Assembly: GCF_900116665.1 (NCBI RefSeq)
Contig: NZ_FPBK01000002.1
Span: 178,360 to 242,359, forward strand
Direction of reading: 5' to 3'
DNA length: 64,000 nucleotides
From: Pustulibacterium marinum
GTDB lineage: Bacteria > Bacteroidota > Bacteroidia > Flavobacteriales > Flavobacteriaceae
Each line of letters opens with the position of its first letter. Position 1 is the stretch's first letter. Position numbers and translations under genes: made by a program. The notes below the pieces were generated by a model. The model made no database searches. It saw nothing but the letters and a program-made list of their open reading frames with translations, and was not told where the DNA came from. Positions 6,783 to 16,317 of this stretch are shown piece by piece.

Positions 6783-7718
6783 ATGAAATTGAATAGAATC
6801 TCAATCTTTTCATTTTTTGTAGCTACCGCATTTGTAGCAATTTCTTGTAAAAATGATGATGATGTTTCCATTGAACCACCAAGAGATGTTACCGAAGTAA
6901 TGCTGGAAGATGATGAAGAATTACAAGAATTTTTAGCGACTCATTTTTACAATTACGAAGAATTTGAAACGCCTTCTGAAGATTTTAATTATAAAATAGT
7001 TTTTGATACCATTTCTGGTGACAATGCTAACAAAACAGCTCTTTTAGATCAAGTACAAGATACTACTGTTTATATTGATGATGCCGATGGGGAAGCGGTA
7101 GCACATAAATTGTATTATTTAACAGTTCGAGAAGGAATAGGAGAGCGTCCACATAGTTGTGATTCTGTTTTTGTAAGGTATACCGGAAGTTCTCTTAAAG
7201 GAGTAGATTTTGATAATTCAAACGTTCCTGTTTGGTTCGATTTATTATCTACTGTAAGAGGATTTAGTGAGTTTTTTCCAAAATTAAAAACAGGAGTTTA
7301 CGAAGGATTACAAAGTGGGGTGCCAACTTACTCAGATTACGGTATTGGAGCTGTTTTCATGCCTTCTGGTCTTGCATATTTTAGTGATGCTTTAACCGGT
7401 GTTTCTGCATATTCTCCGTTAATTTTTAGAGCTGATTTATTGTCGTATGAATTAGCAGATCATGATGGAGATTTAGTTCCTAGTTATTTAGAATACAGAG
7501 ATGAAGATGGTGAAGTTTTAGATACCGATGAAGATGGAGTTGCAGATGTCTACGATACTGATGATGATGGTGACGGAGCTTTAACCAAAGATGAAATTGA
7601 ATATGAAGATTACAATGGCGATGGAGAAATTACTTTTGATGAAGTAACTTTGACCGATAGTAATGATGATGGTACGCCAGATTATCTAGATCCAGATGTA
7701 TATCCTGAGGATGAATAA
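6783..7718 (+). CDS. Lipoprotein FKBP-type peptidyl-prolyl isomerase with calcium-binding tail
   Basis: The likely start is the ATG at 6783, which begins a lipoprotein signal (FSFFVATAFVAISC) with Cys21. The next residues, KNDDD, fit a Bacteroidota surface-export signal. The middle is an FKBP domain: DSVFVRYTGSSLKG then VPVWFDLLSTVRGFSEFFPKL, and later FMPSGLAYF. The C-terminus adds several Asp-rich motifs (DHDGDLVP, DTDEDGVADVYD, DDDGDGALTKDE, DYNGDGEITFDE, DSNDDGTPDYLD) like thrombospondin type 3 or EF-hand calcium loops. Related proteins (GldI-type) fold secreted or gliding proteins. It ends in a strong terminator. Confidence 0.85.
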   Translation: MKLNRISIFSFFVATAFVAISCKNDDDVSIEPPRDVTEVMLEDDEELQEFLATHFYNYEEFETPSEDFNYKIVFDTISGDNANKTALLDQVQDTTVYIDDADGEAVAHKLYYLTVREGIGERPHSCDSVFVRYTGSSLKGVDFDNSNVPVWFDLLSTVRGFSEFFPKLKTGVYEGLQSGVPTYSDYGIGAVFMPSGLAYFSDALTGVSAYSPLIFRADLLSYELADHDGDLVPSYLEYRDEDGEVLDTDEDGVADVYDTDDDGDGALTKDEIEYEDYNGDGEITFDEVTLTDSNDDGTPDYLDPDVYPEDE

Positions 7719-7740
7719 ATTTCAATACTACCGATATTCA

Positions 7741-7768
7741 AAAGCCGAGTTTTTACTCGGCTTTTTTT
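7741..7768. terminator. Intrinsic terminator, FKBP / NADH dehydrogenase convergence
   Basis: AAAGCCGAGT (7741-7750), a TTTT loop, then ACTCGGCTTT (7755-7764) and a T-run. The A-run on the other side makes it usable from both directions. It separates the two convergent genes, and the T-run overlaps the stop codon of the NADH dehydrogenase gene. Confidence 0.85.
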
Positions 7769-9035
7769 ATAATCTTTTTTTGGGTCGAATTATCATTCGT
7801 AAATCTTGATCTTGTGTTGTATAAGATATAACCCAATTGATAAAAGTTCGTAATCTATCCGTATAGCTGATCAAAGAAAACAAATGAATAAATGCCCAAA
7901 CCATTAAAGCAACAAACCCTTGTAAATGAAATTTGGGTTTAGGAATATCGGCTACGGCTCTGCTTTTTCCTATAATTGCCATGCTTCCTTTGTCTTTATA
8001 TTGAAATTTTTTGAGCGGCTTATTTTTCGTTTTACTTTTTAAATTATGAGCTAAATTTTGTGCTTGTTGAATAGCAACTTGAGCCAACTGTGGATGCCCA
8101 TCTGGGAAATTTTCATCTCCTAAACATAACGATGCATCGCCAAGTGCGTACACATCGTTCAAATCTTTTACTTCATGAAAGCTGTTGGTTTCTAGTCGCT
8201 TTCCTTTGGTGTAGCTTTCTGCCGGAATTCCTTCAAAAACAATACCTTCAACTCCGGTAGCCCAAATAAGATTTTTGGTTTTAATAGTTTCTCCATTATT
8301 CAGAAAAACTTCTTCACCATTAAAATCACTGACTCTCGTTTTCAATAGAACTTCAACGCCATAATTTTTCAATCTATTCTCTGCATATTGTTGCGATTTT
8401 CTGCTCATTGGCGGTAGCAAACAATTGGGAGAATTTACAATATATACTTTAGAATTTGTTCCAACAAGTTCGGGGTATTCAGTTTTTACAATGCGTTTTC
8501 GCAGTTCAGCAAACATTCCTGCAACTTCTACGCCTGTTGGTCCACCGCCGGCAATTACAATGTTTAAATATTCTCTTCGTTTTTCTATGGACTGAATTTT
8601 ACATGCCTTTTCAACGCGCTGCAACAATAAGTTCCGCATATTCAAAGCATCTTCCAATGTATTCATAGGTATGGCATGCTTTTCAATGTTTTCCATGCCA
8701 AAATAATTGGTTTGCGTTCCGGCAGCCAATACGAGAATATCATAGGTTAACGAACCATTGTTGAGGTGAATTTGTTTGTTTTGTGTATCTATTTTTTCAA
8801 CTTCACCAAGCCAAAAATGAGTGTTTTTTCGTTTGGAAGTAAGCCTTCTGAATGGATAACTAATAGACGAAGGTTCTAGAAAACCTGTGGCGACTTGGTA
8901 AATAAGAGGTGGAAAAAAATTGTAGTTATTCTTATCAACTAAGGTAATTTCATATTGATTATTATTTCGAAGTTTTTTAAGCAAATTAACGCCTGAAAAT
9001 CCGCCACCAATAATGACTACGTGTTTTTTTTCCAT
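7767..9035 (-). CDS. ndh: Type II NADH:quinone oxidoreductase
   Basis: This 422-residue single-subunit flavoprotein passes electrons from NADH to menaquinone without pumping protons. The FAD motif GGGFSGVNLLKKL is at the N-terminus, and the NADH motif GGGPTGVEVAGMFAEL is in the middle. The ALGDASL segment near residue 300 closes the FAD site. The C-terminal FVALMVWAFIHLFSLISY stretch is hydrophobic and anchors it to the membrane. Length is typical. It stands alone, convergent with the FKBP gene. Confidence 0.9.
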   Translation of the reverse strand: MEKKHVVIIGGGFSGVNLLKKLRNNNQYEITLVDKNNYNFFPPLIYQVATGFLEPSSISYPFRRLTSKRKNTHFWLGEVEKIDTQNKQIHLNNGSLTYDILVLAAGTQTNYFGMENIEKHAIPMNTLEDALNMRNLLLQRVEKACKIQSIEKRREYLNIVIAGGGPTGVEVAGMFAELRKRIVKTEYPELVGTNSKVYIVNSPNCLLPPMSRKSQQYAENRLKNYGVEVLLKTRVSDFNGEEVFLNNGETIKTKNLIWATGVEGIVFEGIPAESYTKGKRLETNSFHEVKDLNDVYALGDASLCLGDENFPDGHPQLAQVAIQQAQNLAHNLKSKTKNKPLKKFQYKDKGSMAIIGKSRAVADIPKPKFHLQGFVALMVWAFIHLFSLISYTDRLRTFINWVISYTTQDQDLRMIIRPKKRL

Positions 9036-9113
9036 ACTGAAAAGTTGATTAGTTCTTTAAAGTTAGGAAAATAGATGTGGAATTAAATATAGCTTTCGGC
9101 TTTTACCATTATT

Positions 9114-11240
9114 TTAAGACGCTGCACCTTCCTTACTTAAAATTGTTAAAGCCAACCGAATGGTCCAATAATCCAACGCTTCCTGAAAATGCTCGTAATA
9201 GACTTTCAATTGCGTAGGATTGTCCAATTCTTTTTGAGCAAGTTTTACCATTTCAACTTCTTTTTGATCTACAAATTTGTATAAATCTATAGGTTTTCCG
9301 TCTTCGTACAATTTAGCAATATGCGAGTAAATAGTGGTTAAACTCAAATTGCGTTCTTCGGCAATTTCTTCTGGTGAAAGTCCTTTTTCATACCATTCAA
9401 AAGTTTCTTGAAACGTGCTTTTCTTTTTCTTCTTTTTGGTTTGTTTTTCTTTTGAAAAGGCAATGATTTCTTTGATGAATTGATAACCGTAGGTTTCTAA
9501 TTTTCGTCTACCAACTCCACTAATTTCCATCAAAGCTTCATCGCTCATTGGGCGTTCGGCTTCCATTTCTTTCAGGGTTGCATCACTAAAAATATGGTAA
9601 GCAGGAATATCTTCATCTTTAGCAATTTGAAGTCGTAACTGTCGTAAACGTTCAAATAAATTATTATCTGTAGATGCTTTTGCAGGTGCAACGCGTTGTT
9701 TTTTGGCGGGTTTGCCAAGCTCTTTTTCATACACCGGCTTGGTAAGCGCAACCTGTTGTTTATTAAACAACACTTCTTTGGCTAGGCTAGTTAATTTTAG
9801 ATGATTCTTCTCGTGGAAAGCAATTTCTACATAACCAGAATTAATGAGTTGAATAATGTATTGTTGCCAATCTAACCAAGCAATTTCAGCAGCAATTCCG
9901 TAGGTTTTTATATGTTGATAGCCGTTATCTAAAATAGCAGCGTTTTGCGAACCTCGCAACACATCAATCACCGTACCTATAGGTTCTTGTTCTTTGAGTC
10001 TGGCAATACACGAAAGTGCTTTTTGCGCAATGATGGTGCCGTCAAAAAACTGTGGTGGATTTTTACAAACATCGCAATTACCGCAATCTTCTTCTAAATA
10101 TTCTCCAAAGTAACTTAGCAGAATTCTACGTCTACACGTTAACGCATCTGCATATTGTTTCATGCGATCTAACTTAGCCAATTGCACTTCGCTATTGCTG
10201 GCGTTGGTTGCAAATTGGCGCAATTGTACCACATCGGCATAACTGTGAAATAATACAGTGTCAGACGGTAAACCATCTCTTCCGGCTCTACCAATTTCCT
10301 GGTAATAGCCTTCAATATTTTTCGGTAAATTATAATGAATTACCCAACGAATATTACTCTTGTCAATCCCCATTCCAAAGGCAATGGTAGCGCAAATTAT
10401 CTGCGTATTGTCGTTGATAAAATCATCCTGAATTTTAGAGCGTTCTTCATGTCCCAATCCAGCATGGTACGCCACTGCATTAAAATCAGCTGCGGTAAGT
10501 TTGCTCGCTACGGTTTCGGTGGCTTTTCGGCTGGTACAATAAACAATTCCACTTTCAAAAGGGCGTTCGTTCAAAAAGCTAATTATTTGTTTTAAACGAT
10601 CTACACCCGGTTTTACGGTTAAACTCAAATTACTTCTATCAAAAGAAGAAATAAACTGTTTGGCATTTGAGATGTTTAACTGACTGGCAATATCTTCTCG
10701 CGTAGCTTTATCGGCTGTTGCGGTAAGGGCAATGACAGGAATTTTCGGAAAACGATTTTTCAAAAAGCCCAATTGCTGGTAAGCCGGACGAAAATCGTGT
10801 CCCCAACTCGAAATACAATGCGCTTCATCCACAGCAAACAAACCAATTTCCGTAGTATTAAAAATGGGTTCCAGATAAGTTAAACTCTCTGGAGCTACAT
10901 ACAAAAGTTTGATGTTTCCTTCTTTGACGTGATCGTAAATGTCATGCAATTCAGCTTCGGTCTGACTACTATTGATAAATGCAGCGGCAATTCCGTTTGA
11001 ATTTAATCCGTCTACCTGATCTTTCATCAAAGCAATCAATGGCGAAATCACAATACTCACGCCTTTCATTACCATTGCTGGCAATTGGTAACAGATTGAT
11101 TTTCCGCCACCGGTTGGCATAATCACCAACGCATCATTTCCGTTTAAAACCGTGGAAATAATATCTTCTTGCAAAGGTCTGAAAGCATCATACCCAAAAT
11201 AGGTTTTCAGCGTGTCGTAAAGTACTTGTGGATTTGTCAT
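9114..11240 (-). CDS. recQ: ATP-dependent DNA helicase RecQ
   Basis: This 708-residue 3'-5' helicase acts in recombination and repair. Walker A is PTGGGKS near residue 43, and motif II is DEAHCISSWGHDFRP. Motif VI is QEIGRAGRDG. A zinc-binding module is shown by CRRRILLSYF and CGNCDVC. It is followed by the winged RQC region, an HRDC domain (about residues 530-600) and a C-terminal helix-turn-helix extension (GLSPEEIAEERNLSLTTIYSHI). This full set is usual for Bacteroidota RecQ. It is divergent from the thioesterase gene. Confidence 0.94.
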   Translation of the reverse strand: MTNPQVLYDTLKTYFGYDAFRPLQEDIISTVLNGNDALVIMPTGGGKSICYQLPAMVMKGVSIVISPLIALMKDQVDGLNSNGIAAAFINSSQTEAELHDIYDHVKEGNIKLLYVAPESLTYLEPIFNTTEIGLFAVDEAHCISSWGHDFRPAYQQLGFLKNRFPKIPVIALTATADKATREDIASQLNISNAKQFISSFDRSNLSLTVKPGVDRLKQIISFLNERPFESGIVYCTSRKATETVASKLTAADFNAVAYHAGLGHEERSKIQDDFINDNTQIICATIAFGMGIDKSNIRWVIHYNLPKNIEGYYQEIGRAGRDGLPSDTVLFHSYADVVQLRQFATNASNSEVQLAKLDRMKQYADALTCRRRILLSYFGEYLEEDCGNCDVCKNPPQFFDGTIIAQKALSCIARLKEQEPIGTVIDVLRGSQNAAILDNGYQHIKTYGIAAEIAWLDWQQYIIQLINSGYVEIAFHEKNHLKLTSLAKEVLFNKQQVALTKPVYEKELGKPAKKQRVAPAKASTDNNLFERLRQLRLQIAKDEDIPAYHIFSDATLKEMEAERPMSDEALMEISGVGRRKLETYGYQFIKEIIAFSKEKQTKKKKKKSTFQETFEWYEKGLSPEEIAEERNLSLTTIYSHIAKLYEDGKPIDLYKFVDQKEVEMVKLAQKELDNPTQLKVYYEHFQEALDYWTIRLALTILSKEGAAS

Positions 11241-11302
11241 AAACGCAAAGGTCGGTATTCCGAAATAAAATCAGAAATAGAAGTCAAAATCTTTCTATTT
11301 CG

Positions 11303-11310
11303 TAAATTTG
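11303..11310 (+). promoter_or_regulatory. Probable -7 element of the thioesterase-menF unit
   Basis: TAAATTTG matches TAnnTTTG 16 bp before the ATG at 11327, in the recQ/thioesterase divergent gap. No good -33 TTG is present. Confidence 0.4.
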
Positions 11311-11326
11311 TTTCAAATTACAAGGA

Positions 11327-11752
11327 ATGTCAACAGAAGAAGTACTGCAACTTTGCAACAACATTTGCCAAAACACCTTAATGCAAACGCTAGAAATTGA
11401 GTTTGTATCCGTTGATTTAAAAGCGGAAACGTTAACGGCTAGAATGCCGGTTTCGCCAAAAGTACATCAACCCGATGGCGTTTTGCACGGAGGCGCCACT
11501 GCTGCTTTGGCCGAAAGTGTTGGGAGTGCTGCTTGCTATGTGTTTTTAGATGCTGAAAACTTTATGATTCGTGGTATCGAAATTTCAGCCAATCACTTAA
11601 AAAGCATTCGTGAAGGCGATGTGTTTGCCATCGCTTCTTTTATTCACAAAGGCAGAACCACACAATTGTGGGAGATAAAAGTAACCGACGAAGACGATAA
11701 CTTGATTTCACTTTGTAAACTGTCTACCATTACCTTACCAAAGAAAAAATAA
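11327..11752 (+). CDS. PaaI-type hotdog thioesterase, probably DHNA-CoA hydrolase
   Basis: This 141-residue hotdog-fold protein carries the segment HQPDGVLHGGATAALAES, with the HGG turn and the catalytic acid in AES as in the PaaI/EntH/MenI group. Its stop codon overlaps the menF start (TAATG), so the pair is translationally coupled. That context suggests hydrolysis of 1,4-dihydroxy-2-naphthoyl-CoA in menaquinone synthesis. The family also hydrolyses other aryl-CoA esters, so the exact substrate is inference. Confidence 0.8.
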   Translation: MSTEEVLQLCNNICQNTLMQTLEIEFVSVDLKAETLTARMPVSPKVHQPDGVLHGGATAALAESVGSAACYVFLDAENFMIRGIEISANHLKSIREGDVFAIASFIHKGRTTQLWEIKVTDEDDNLISLCKLSTITLPKKK

Positions 11753-12876
11753 TGCAACAAGATACTTTCTTTGCTTCATTAGCAAAGCATTTTGAAGATA
11801 AATTACCTTTTGTAGCCTACAGAAAACCGAACGAAATGGCAGTACAGGCTGTTTTACAATCTTCGGATGAATTGTTTTATGTGAACGATTTTACAGAATC
11901 TGGATTTGTATTTGCTCCTTTTAATGCTGATGAACCAACCATTTTGTTTCCAATGGCAAATTCAGAAAAATTGGAATTGGCTATTTTTGAAGCGACAACC
12001 GAAACTACAATCAAAGCTACGACAACAGTTACTGAAGAAGAGCAACAAAAGCATATTGATTTAGTAGCGGAAGGTGTTGCGGCTTTGCAAAAGGAAGCAG
12101 ATTTCAAAAAAGTAGTGCTTTCTAGAAAAGAAGTATTGCAAACGAAAGATTTTGATGCTTTAGTCGTTTTTCAAAAGTTATTAGCAACTTACGATAGCGC
12201 TTTTTGTTATGTATGGTTTCACCCCAAAGTGGGTTTATGGTTAGGAGCCACTCCGGAAACCTTATTGCAAGTCTACCGAAATAAATTTGCAACCATGGCT
12301 TTGGCCGGAACGCAAAAGTTTGAAGGCTCCACCGAAGTAGAATGGGGAACCAAAGAACAAGAGGAGCAACAAATTGTTACCGATTCTATTGTAGCGGAAT
12401 TGCAAAAGGTAACTGATAATTTAAAAATATCAGCAGCACATACACACAAAGCGGGGAATCTGTTGCATTTGAAAACTGACATTTCAGGATTTTTACCAGC
12501 TAATTTCAATGCGTTTAAAGAAGTCGTTTTGGCGTTGCATCCTACGCCTGCGGTTTGTGGTTTGCCCAAGGAAAGAGCTAAAGATTTCATTTTAAACAAC
12601 GAGCACTACACGCGCACGTTTTACAGCGGATTTTTAGGAGAAATCAACAAAGCCGAAACTATAGAACGCAATACGAACAGAAGAAATGTAGAAAATTCAG
12701 CTTACAAAGCTTCGGCTTCAAGTTCACATTTGTTTGTGAATTTACGCTCTATGGAAGTTGTAAATGAAGAAGTACATCTATTTGTTGGTGGCGGAATTAC
12801 TGCAGCATCAAACCCGGAAGCAGAATGGGAGGAAACCGTACACAAAACCGGAACCATGAAAAAAGTGCTGTTCTAG
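11752..12876 (+). CDS. menF: Isochorismate synthase MenF
   Basis: This 374-residue chorismate-utilising enzyme converts chorismate to isochorismate, the entry to menaquinone synthesis. It shows the conserved blocks KKVVLSRKE, LGATPETLL, MALAGT and EEQQIVTDSI. Then come HPTPAVCGLPKERA and the C-terminal GGGITAASNPEAEWEET with its Mg-binding Glu residues. It lacks the long N-terminal domain of some homologues, as is usual in Bacteroidota. A siderophore-type EntC role is possible, but no siderophore genes are near. The gene starts on the last base of the thioesterase stop codon. Confidence 0.88.
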   Translation: MQQDTFFASLAKHFEDKLPFVAYRKPNEMAVQAVLQSSDELFYVNDFTESGFVFAPFNADEPTILFPMANSEKLELAIFEATTETTIKATTTVTEEEQQKHIDLVAEGVAALQKEADFKKVVLSRKEVLQTKDFDALVVFQKLLATYDSAFCYVWFHPKVGLWLGATPETLLQVYRNKFATMALAGTQKFEGSTEVEWGTKEQEEQQIVTDSIVAELQKVTDNLKISAAHTHKAGNLLHLKTDISGFLPANFNAFKEVVLALHPTPAVCGLPKERAKDFILNNEHYTRTFYSGFLGEINKAETIERNTNRRNVENSAYKASASSSHLFVNLRSMEVVNEEVHLFVGGGITAASNPEAEWEETVHKTGTMKKVLF

Positions 12877-12997
12877 AAAAAATTCCATCGAATGGAAATT
12901 CGAATTCGTCGAGTAAATCTCCCAGAACTTCTATTCTCTTTTATATATAAGCAGCTTATGTTCAATTTTGGAGTGTGAAATTAAAACACATCCCAAA

Positions 12998-14338
12998 ATG
13001 AAAAAATACGTTTCTACAATACTACTACTTTTAGGTGTCACTTTTGTGAGTGCCCAAGAAATAGATAGTTTACCAAATGTTGATGGTAAAGTTTGGACGT
13101 TGGAGGAGTGTTTGGCGTATGCTGTAGACAATAGTATTACAGTAAAAGATGCCGAATATACCGAAGAAACGGCCGAAGTAACTTATCAGCAATCAAAAGA
13201 TAATAGGCTTCCAAATTTAACAGGGAGTGCTTCTCAAAGTTTAACAAACGGACAATCTATTGACCCGATTACGAGTGATTATGTAAACCAACAAATTAAT
13301 TCTACAAGTTTGGGGCTTTCATCTTCGGTAGCTTTGTTTCAAGGAAATCAATTGAGAAATCAGATCAAACAGAATAAAATTCTTGTAGATCAAAATTCAT
13401 TATATGTTCAGGAAGCAAAGAACAATATTATTCTTAGTGTAACCGAAGCATATTTACAAGCCTTATATGCTAAAGAAGGAATTGCAGTTGCCGAGAAGAA
13501 TTTAGAAGCAACTAGCAGTCAGGCAGAACAGGCAAAGGCTCGTTACGAAGCTGGAAGCATAGCTATGCAAGATTATTCAGATGCTATTTCTCAAGCAGCA
13601 ACAAATAAGTACAATTTGATTGATGCTAAAAATTCTTATGCACAGCAAATTATCGTGTTGAAGCAATTGTTAGAATTAAGTCCAATGGTAGAATTTGACG
13701 TAGCAACACCCGATACCGATGCATACGAATCTCCAATTTTACCAAATAAATACGAGATATATGAATCAGCTTTAGGAATGCTTCCTGAATACAAAGCAGC
13801 CGAATTAGGCGTTGAGGTTTCAGAAAAAGATCTTGATATTTCTAAGGGTGATTATTTACCAACACTTTCGTTAAGTGGTAGTTTGGGCAGTGGTTACACT
13901 AGTACACAAGATTTAGGTTTTTATGATCAGTTGGATGTGAATTTTAACCAGCGTTTGAGTTTATCATTATCTATTCCAATTTTCAATAGAAATCAAACCA
14001 AAGCGGCAGTTCAAAAAGCTAAAATTGCTATAGATCAATCCAAAATTCAGCAACAAACTGTTCAGAAAGAAATCTATCAGAAGATAGAAACAGCATATCA
14101 AAATGTGCTTTCTGCTCAAGAGCAATTATCAGCTGCTGAAGCTGCTAGTAATGCTGCGGAAGAATCATACAAATTAGCACAAAAGAAATATGATTTGGGT
14201 GCTTTGAGTACTACAGATTTAGTGGTAAGCCAAAACACGTTTACCGTAGCACAACAAAATTATTTACAGGCAAAATACCTAAATATTCTATACACACAGT
14301 TACTACAATTCTATCAAGGAAAAGACATTAAAATTTAA
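12998..14338 (+). CDS. TolC-family outer membrane efflux protein
   Basis: The start at 12998 places a signal peptide (MKKYVSTILLLLGVTFVSAQ) at the N-terminus; ten in-frame residues upstream are not needed. The mature part of about 425 residues has the twofold repeated, Ala/Gln-rich coiled-coil pattern of TolC-like channels: the early block WTLEECLAYAVDNS, and a second repeat ending in KYDLGALSTTDLVVSQNTF. It forms the outer membrane exit duct of a tripartite pump. It leads an operon with MacA-, MacB- and permease-type genes, 7 bp before the next gene. Confidence 0.9.
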   Translation: MKKYVSTILLLLGVTFVSAQEIDSLPNVDGKVWTLEECLAYAVDNSITVKDAEYTEETAEVTYQQSKDNRLPNLTGSASQSLTNGQSIDPITSDYVNQQINSTSLGLSSSVALFQGNQLRNQIKQNKILVDQNSLYVQEAKNNIILSVTEAYLQALYAKEGIAVAEKNLEATSSQAEQAKARYEAGSIAMQDYSDAISQAATNKYNLIDAKNSYAQQIIVLKQLLELSPMVEFDVATPDTDAYESPILPNKYEIYESALGMLPEYKAAELGVEVSEKDLDISKGDYLPTLSLSGSLGSGYTSTQDLGFYDQLDVNFNQRLSLSLSIPIFNRNQTKAAVQKAKIAIDQSKIQQQTVQKEIYQKIETAYQNVLSAQEQLSAAEAASNAAEESYKLAQKKYDLGALSTTDLVVSQNTFTVAQQNYLQAKYLNILYTQLLQFYQGKDIKI

Positions 14339-14345
14339 ACACATC

Positions 14346-15569
14346 ATGAAAAATAAATCTAAAATTATAATTATTATCATTCTAGTTGTCGTAGTTGCTG
14401 CAGGTGCGTACTTCTGGATGGGCAGTTCAAGTGAATCGGTAATCACAGCAGAAACAACGCCGGTTACCAAAGGTGAAGTAACCAAAATGGTAACAGCAAC
14501 AGGAACCATAGAACCGTTAACAGAAGTTGAAGTAGGTACACAGGTTTCTGGTAAAGTAGCCAAACTTTATGCAGACTATAATAGTGTTGTTAAGAAAGGT
14601 GATTTACTAGCGGAGATTGATAAAACCAATTTACTAGCATCGTTATCACAAGCAAAAGCAACCTACAACTCAGCAGTTACAGAGCGTGATTATTTACAAG
14701 TGATTTTTGATCGTCAGAAATCATTATATGAAAATAAAGTAATTAGTAAAGCAGATTATGATGAAGCGCTTTACAACTTAAAAACAGCAAAAAATACAGT
14801 TACACAAAGATATTCGGATCTTCAGGAAGCACAGACCAATTTGAGTTATGCAGAAATTTATTCCCCCATTGATGGAATCGTACTTTCCAGAGAAGTAGAT
14901 GAAGGACAAACGGTAGCGGCAAGTTACGAGACTCCAACATTGTTCACTATTGCAAAAGACTTAAAACAAATGCAGGTAGAGGCCGACGTAGATGAAGCAG
15001 ATATAGGTGAAGTGCAAGAAGGCCAGCGAGTGACGTTTACGGTTGATGCGTATCAAGGAACTACTTTTGAAGGTGTAGTTACCCAAGTAAGACTTGATTA
15101 TACTGAAGATTCTAATGTAATTACGTATACGGTGGTTATTAAGGCCGAAAACCCCGACCTAAAACTAAAACCTGGTTTAACAGCCACCGTATACATTTAC
15201 ACACTGGAGTTACAAGATCAACTAACCATTCAAGCAAAAGCAGCCAATTTTCAGCCAGATGCAGGTTTAGTGCAAGCTTACGAACAGCAGCAAGGAATAG
15301 AAAGCCCGCAGCCTTTACAGATACCGGAAGTTTCAGAAAATGAAAGTGTAGTGTACAAACTTCAGAACAATAAAATTACAGCTCAAAAAGTAGTCTTAGG
15401 AGAGAGCGATGGTGTAAACATCCAAGTAAAAAGCGGATTGAATGAAGGTGATAAATTGGTTTACAATTTAGAAGAAACCAAAGGTGAAGTTGCCAGCAGT
15501 GGAAGTAATGAAAGTCCGTTTATGCCAAAACCTCCAGGAAAAGATAAGGACAAAGACAAAAAAGAGTAG
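14346..15569 (+). CDS. MacA-like periplasmic adaptor (HlyD family)
   Basis: This 407-residue membrane fusion protein starts with one transmembrane anchor (about residues 6-24). The biotinyl-lipoyl half-motif TGTIEPLTEVEVGTQVSGKV follows, then a coiled-coil hairpin (about residues 95-160) and the second lipoyl half (SPIDGIVLSREVDEGQTV). Beta-barrel and membrane-proximal domains follow. The C-terminal tail is Lys/Asp rich. It links the inner membrane ABC transporter with the TolC channel. Substrate is unknown; macrolides, peptides and lipids are exported by relatives. Confidence 0.9.
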   Translation: MKNKSKIIIIIILVVVVAAGAYFWMGSSSESVITAETTPVTKGEVTKMVTATGTIEPLTEVEVGTQVSGKVAKLYADYNSVVKKGDLLAEIDKTNLLASLSQAKATYNSAVTERDYLQVIFDRQKSLYENKVISKADYDEALYNLKTAKNTVTQRYSDLQEAQTNLSYAEIYSPIDGIVLSREVDEGQTVAASYETPTLFTIAKDLKQMQVEADVDEADIGEVQEGQRVTFTVDAYQGTTFEGVVTQVRLDYTEDSNVITYTVVIKAENPDLKLKPGLTATVYIYTLELQDQLTIQAKAANFQPDAGLVQAYEQQQGIESPQPLQIPEVSENESVVYKLQNNKITAQKVVLGESDGVNIQVKSGLNEGDKLVYNLEETKGEVASSGSNESPFMPKPPGKDKDKDKKE

Positions 15570-15575
15570 AAGATC

Positions 15576-16316
15576 ATGAAAAAAGAGATTATAAAAATTC
15601 AAGATCTGAAAAGAGAATTTAGAATGGGTGATGAAATTGTTCACGCCTTAAAAGGAATCTCTTATACGATTTACGAAGGAGAATTTGTGACCATCATGGG
15701 ATCTAGTGGTTCGGGTAAAAGTACCATGTTAAATGTCTTAGGATGTCTAGATCAACCAAGTTCTGGAATTTATGAGATTGATGGTGTGATGGTGAAAAAA
15801 TTGAGTAGAAATGAATTAGCTCAAATCAGAAATGAAAAAATCGGATTCATTTTCCAGGCTTATAATTTATTGCCAAGAACCACTTCTATAGAAAATGCAG
15901 AGTTACCATTGCTTTATAATAGCAAAGTGAGCACTGCAGAAAGACATGACAGAGCCGTAAAAGCATTGCAGAAAGTAGGTTTGGGTGAACGTTTAGATCA
16001 TACACCGGCACAACTTTCCGGTGGTCAACAACAACGTGTGGCCATTGCCAGATCTTTGGTAAATGATCCTGTGGTTATTTTAGCCGATGAGGCAACTGGT
16101 AACTTAGATACAAGAACTTCATACGAAATTATGGCGCTCTTCCAAGAATTGAACAGACAAGGAAAAACCATAGTTTTTGTAACGCACGAACCAGATATTG
16201 CCGAGTTTAGTAGTAGAACTATTGTTCTTAAAGACGGTAATGTTATCAAAGATGAATACAATACTAACATTCAGGATGCTGCAGCTGCTTTAGCCGCACT
16301 TCCAAAAGAAGATTGA
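15576..16316 (+). CDS. ABC transporter ATP-binding protein (MacB/LolD type)
   Basis: This 246-residue ATPase has Walker A GSSGSGKS near residue 44, the signature LSGGQQQRVAIARS, and Walker B VILADEATGNLD with the family-typical D-loop. The subfamily is the one that works with FtsX-like permeases (MacB, LolD, FtsE). It is encoded one base before the permease gene, so both proteins form one transporter. In E. coli MacB these two parts are fused. Confidence 0.92.
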   Translation: MKKEIIKIQDLKREFRMGDEIVHALKGISYTIYEGEFVTIMGSSGSGKSTMLNVLGCLDQPSSGIYEIDGVMVKKLSRNELAQIRNEKIGFIFQAYNLLPRTTSIENAELPLLYNSKVSTAERHDRAVKALQKVGLGERLDHTPAQLSGGQQQRVAIARSLVNDPVVILADEATGNLDTRTSYEIMALFQELNRQGKTIVFVTHEPDIAEFSSRTIVLKDGNVIKDEYNTNIQDAAAALAALPKED

Positions 16317-16317
16317 T

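Noticed and set aside
12881-12905. Weak hairpin after menF (TTCCATCGAATGGAA) as terminator
   Set aside because: The stem is short and no U-tract follows, so it is not strong enough to list.
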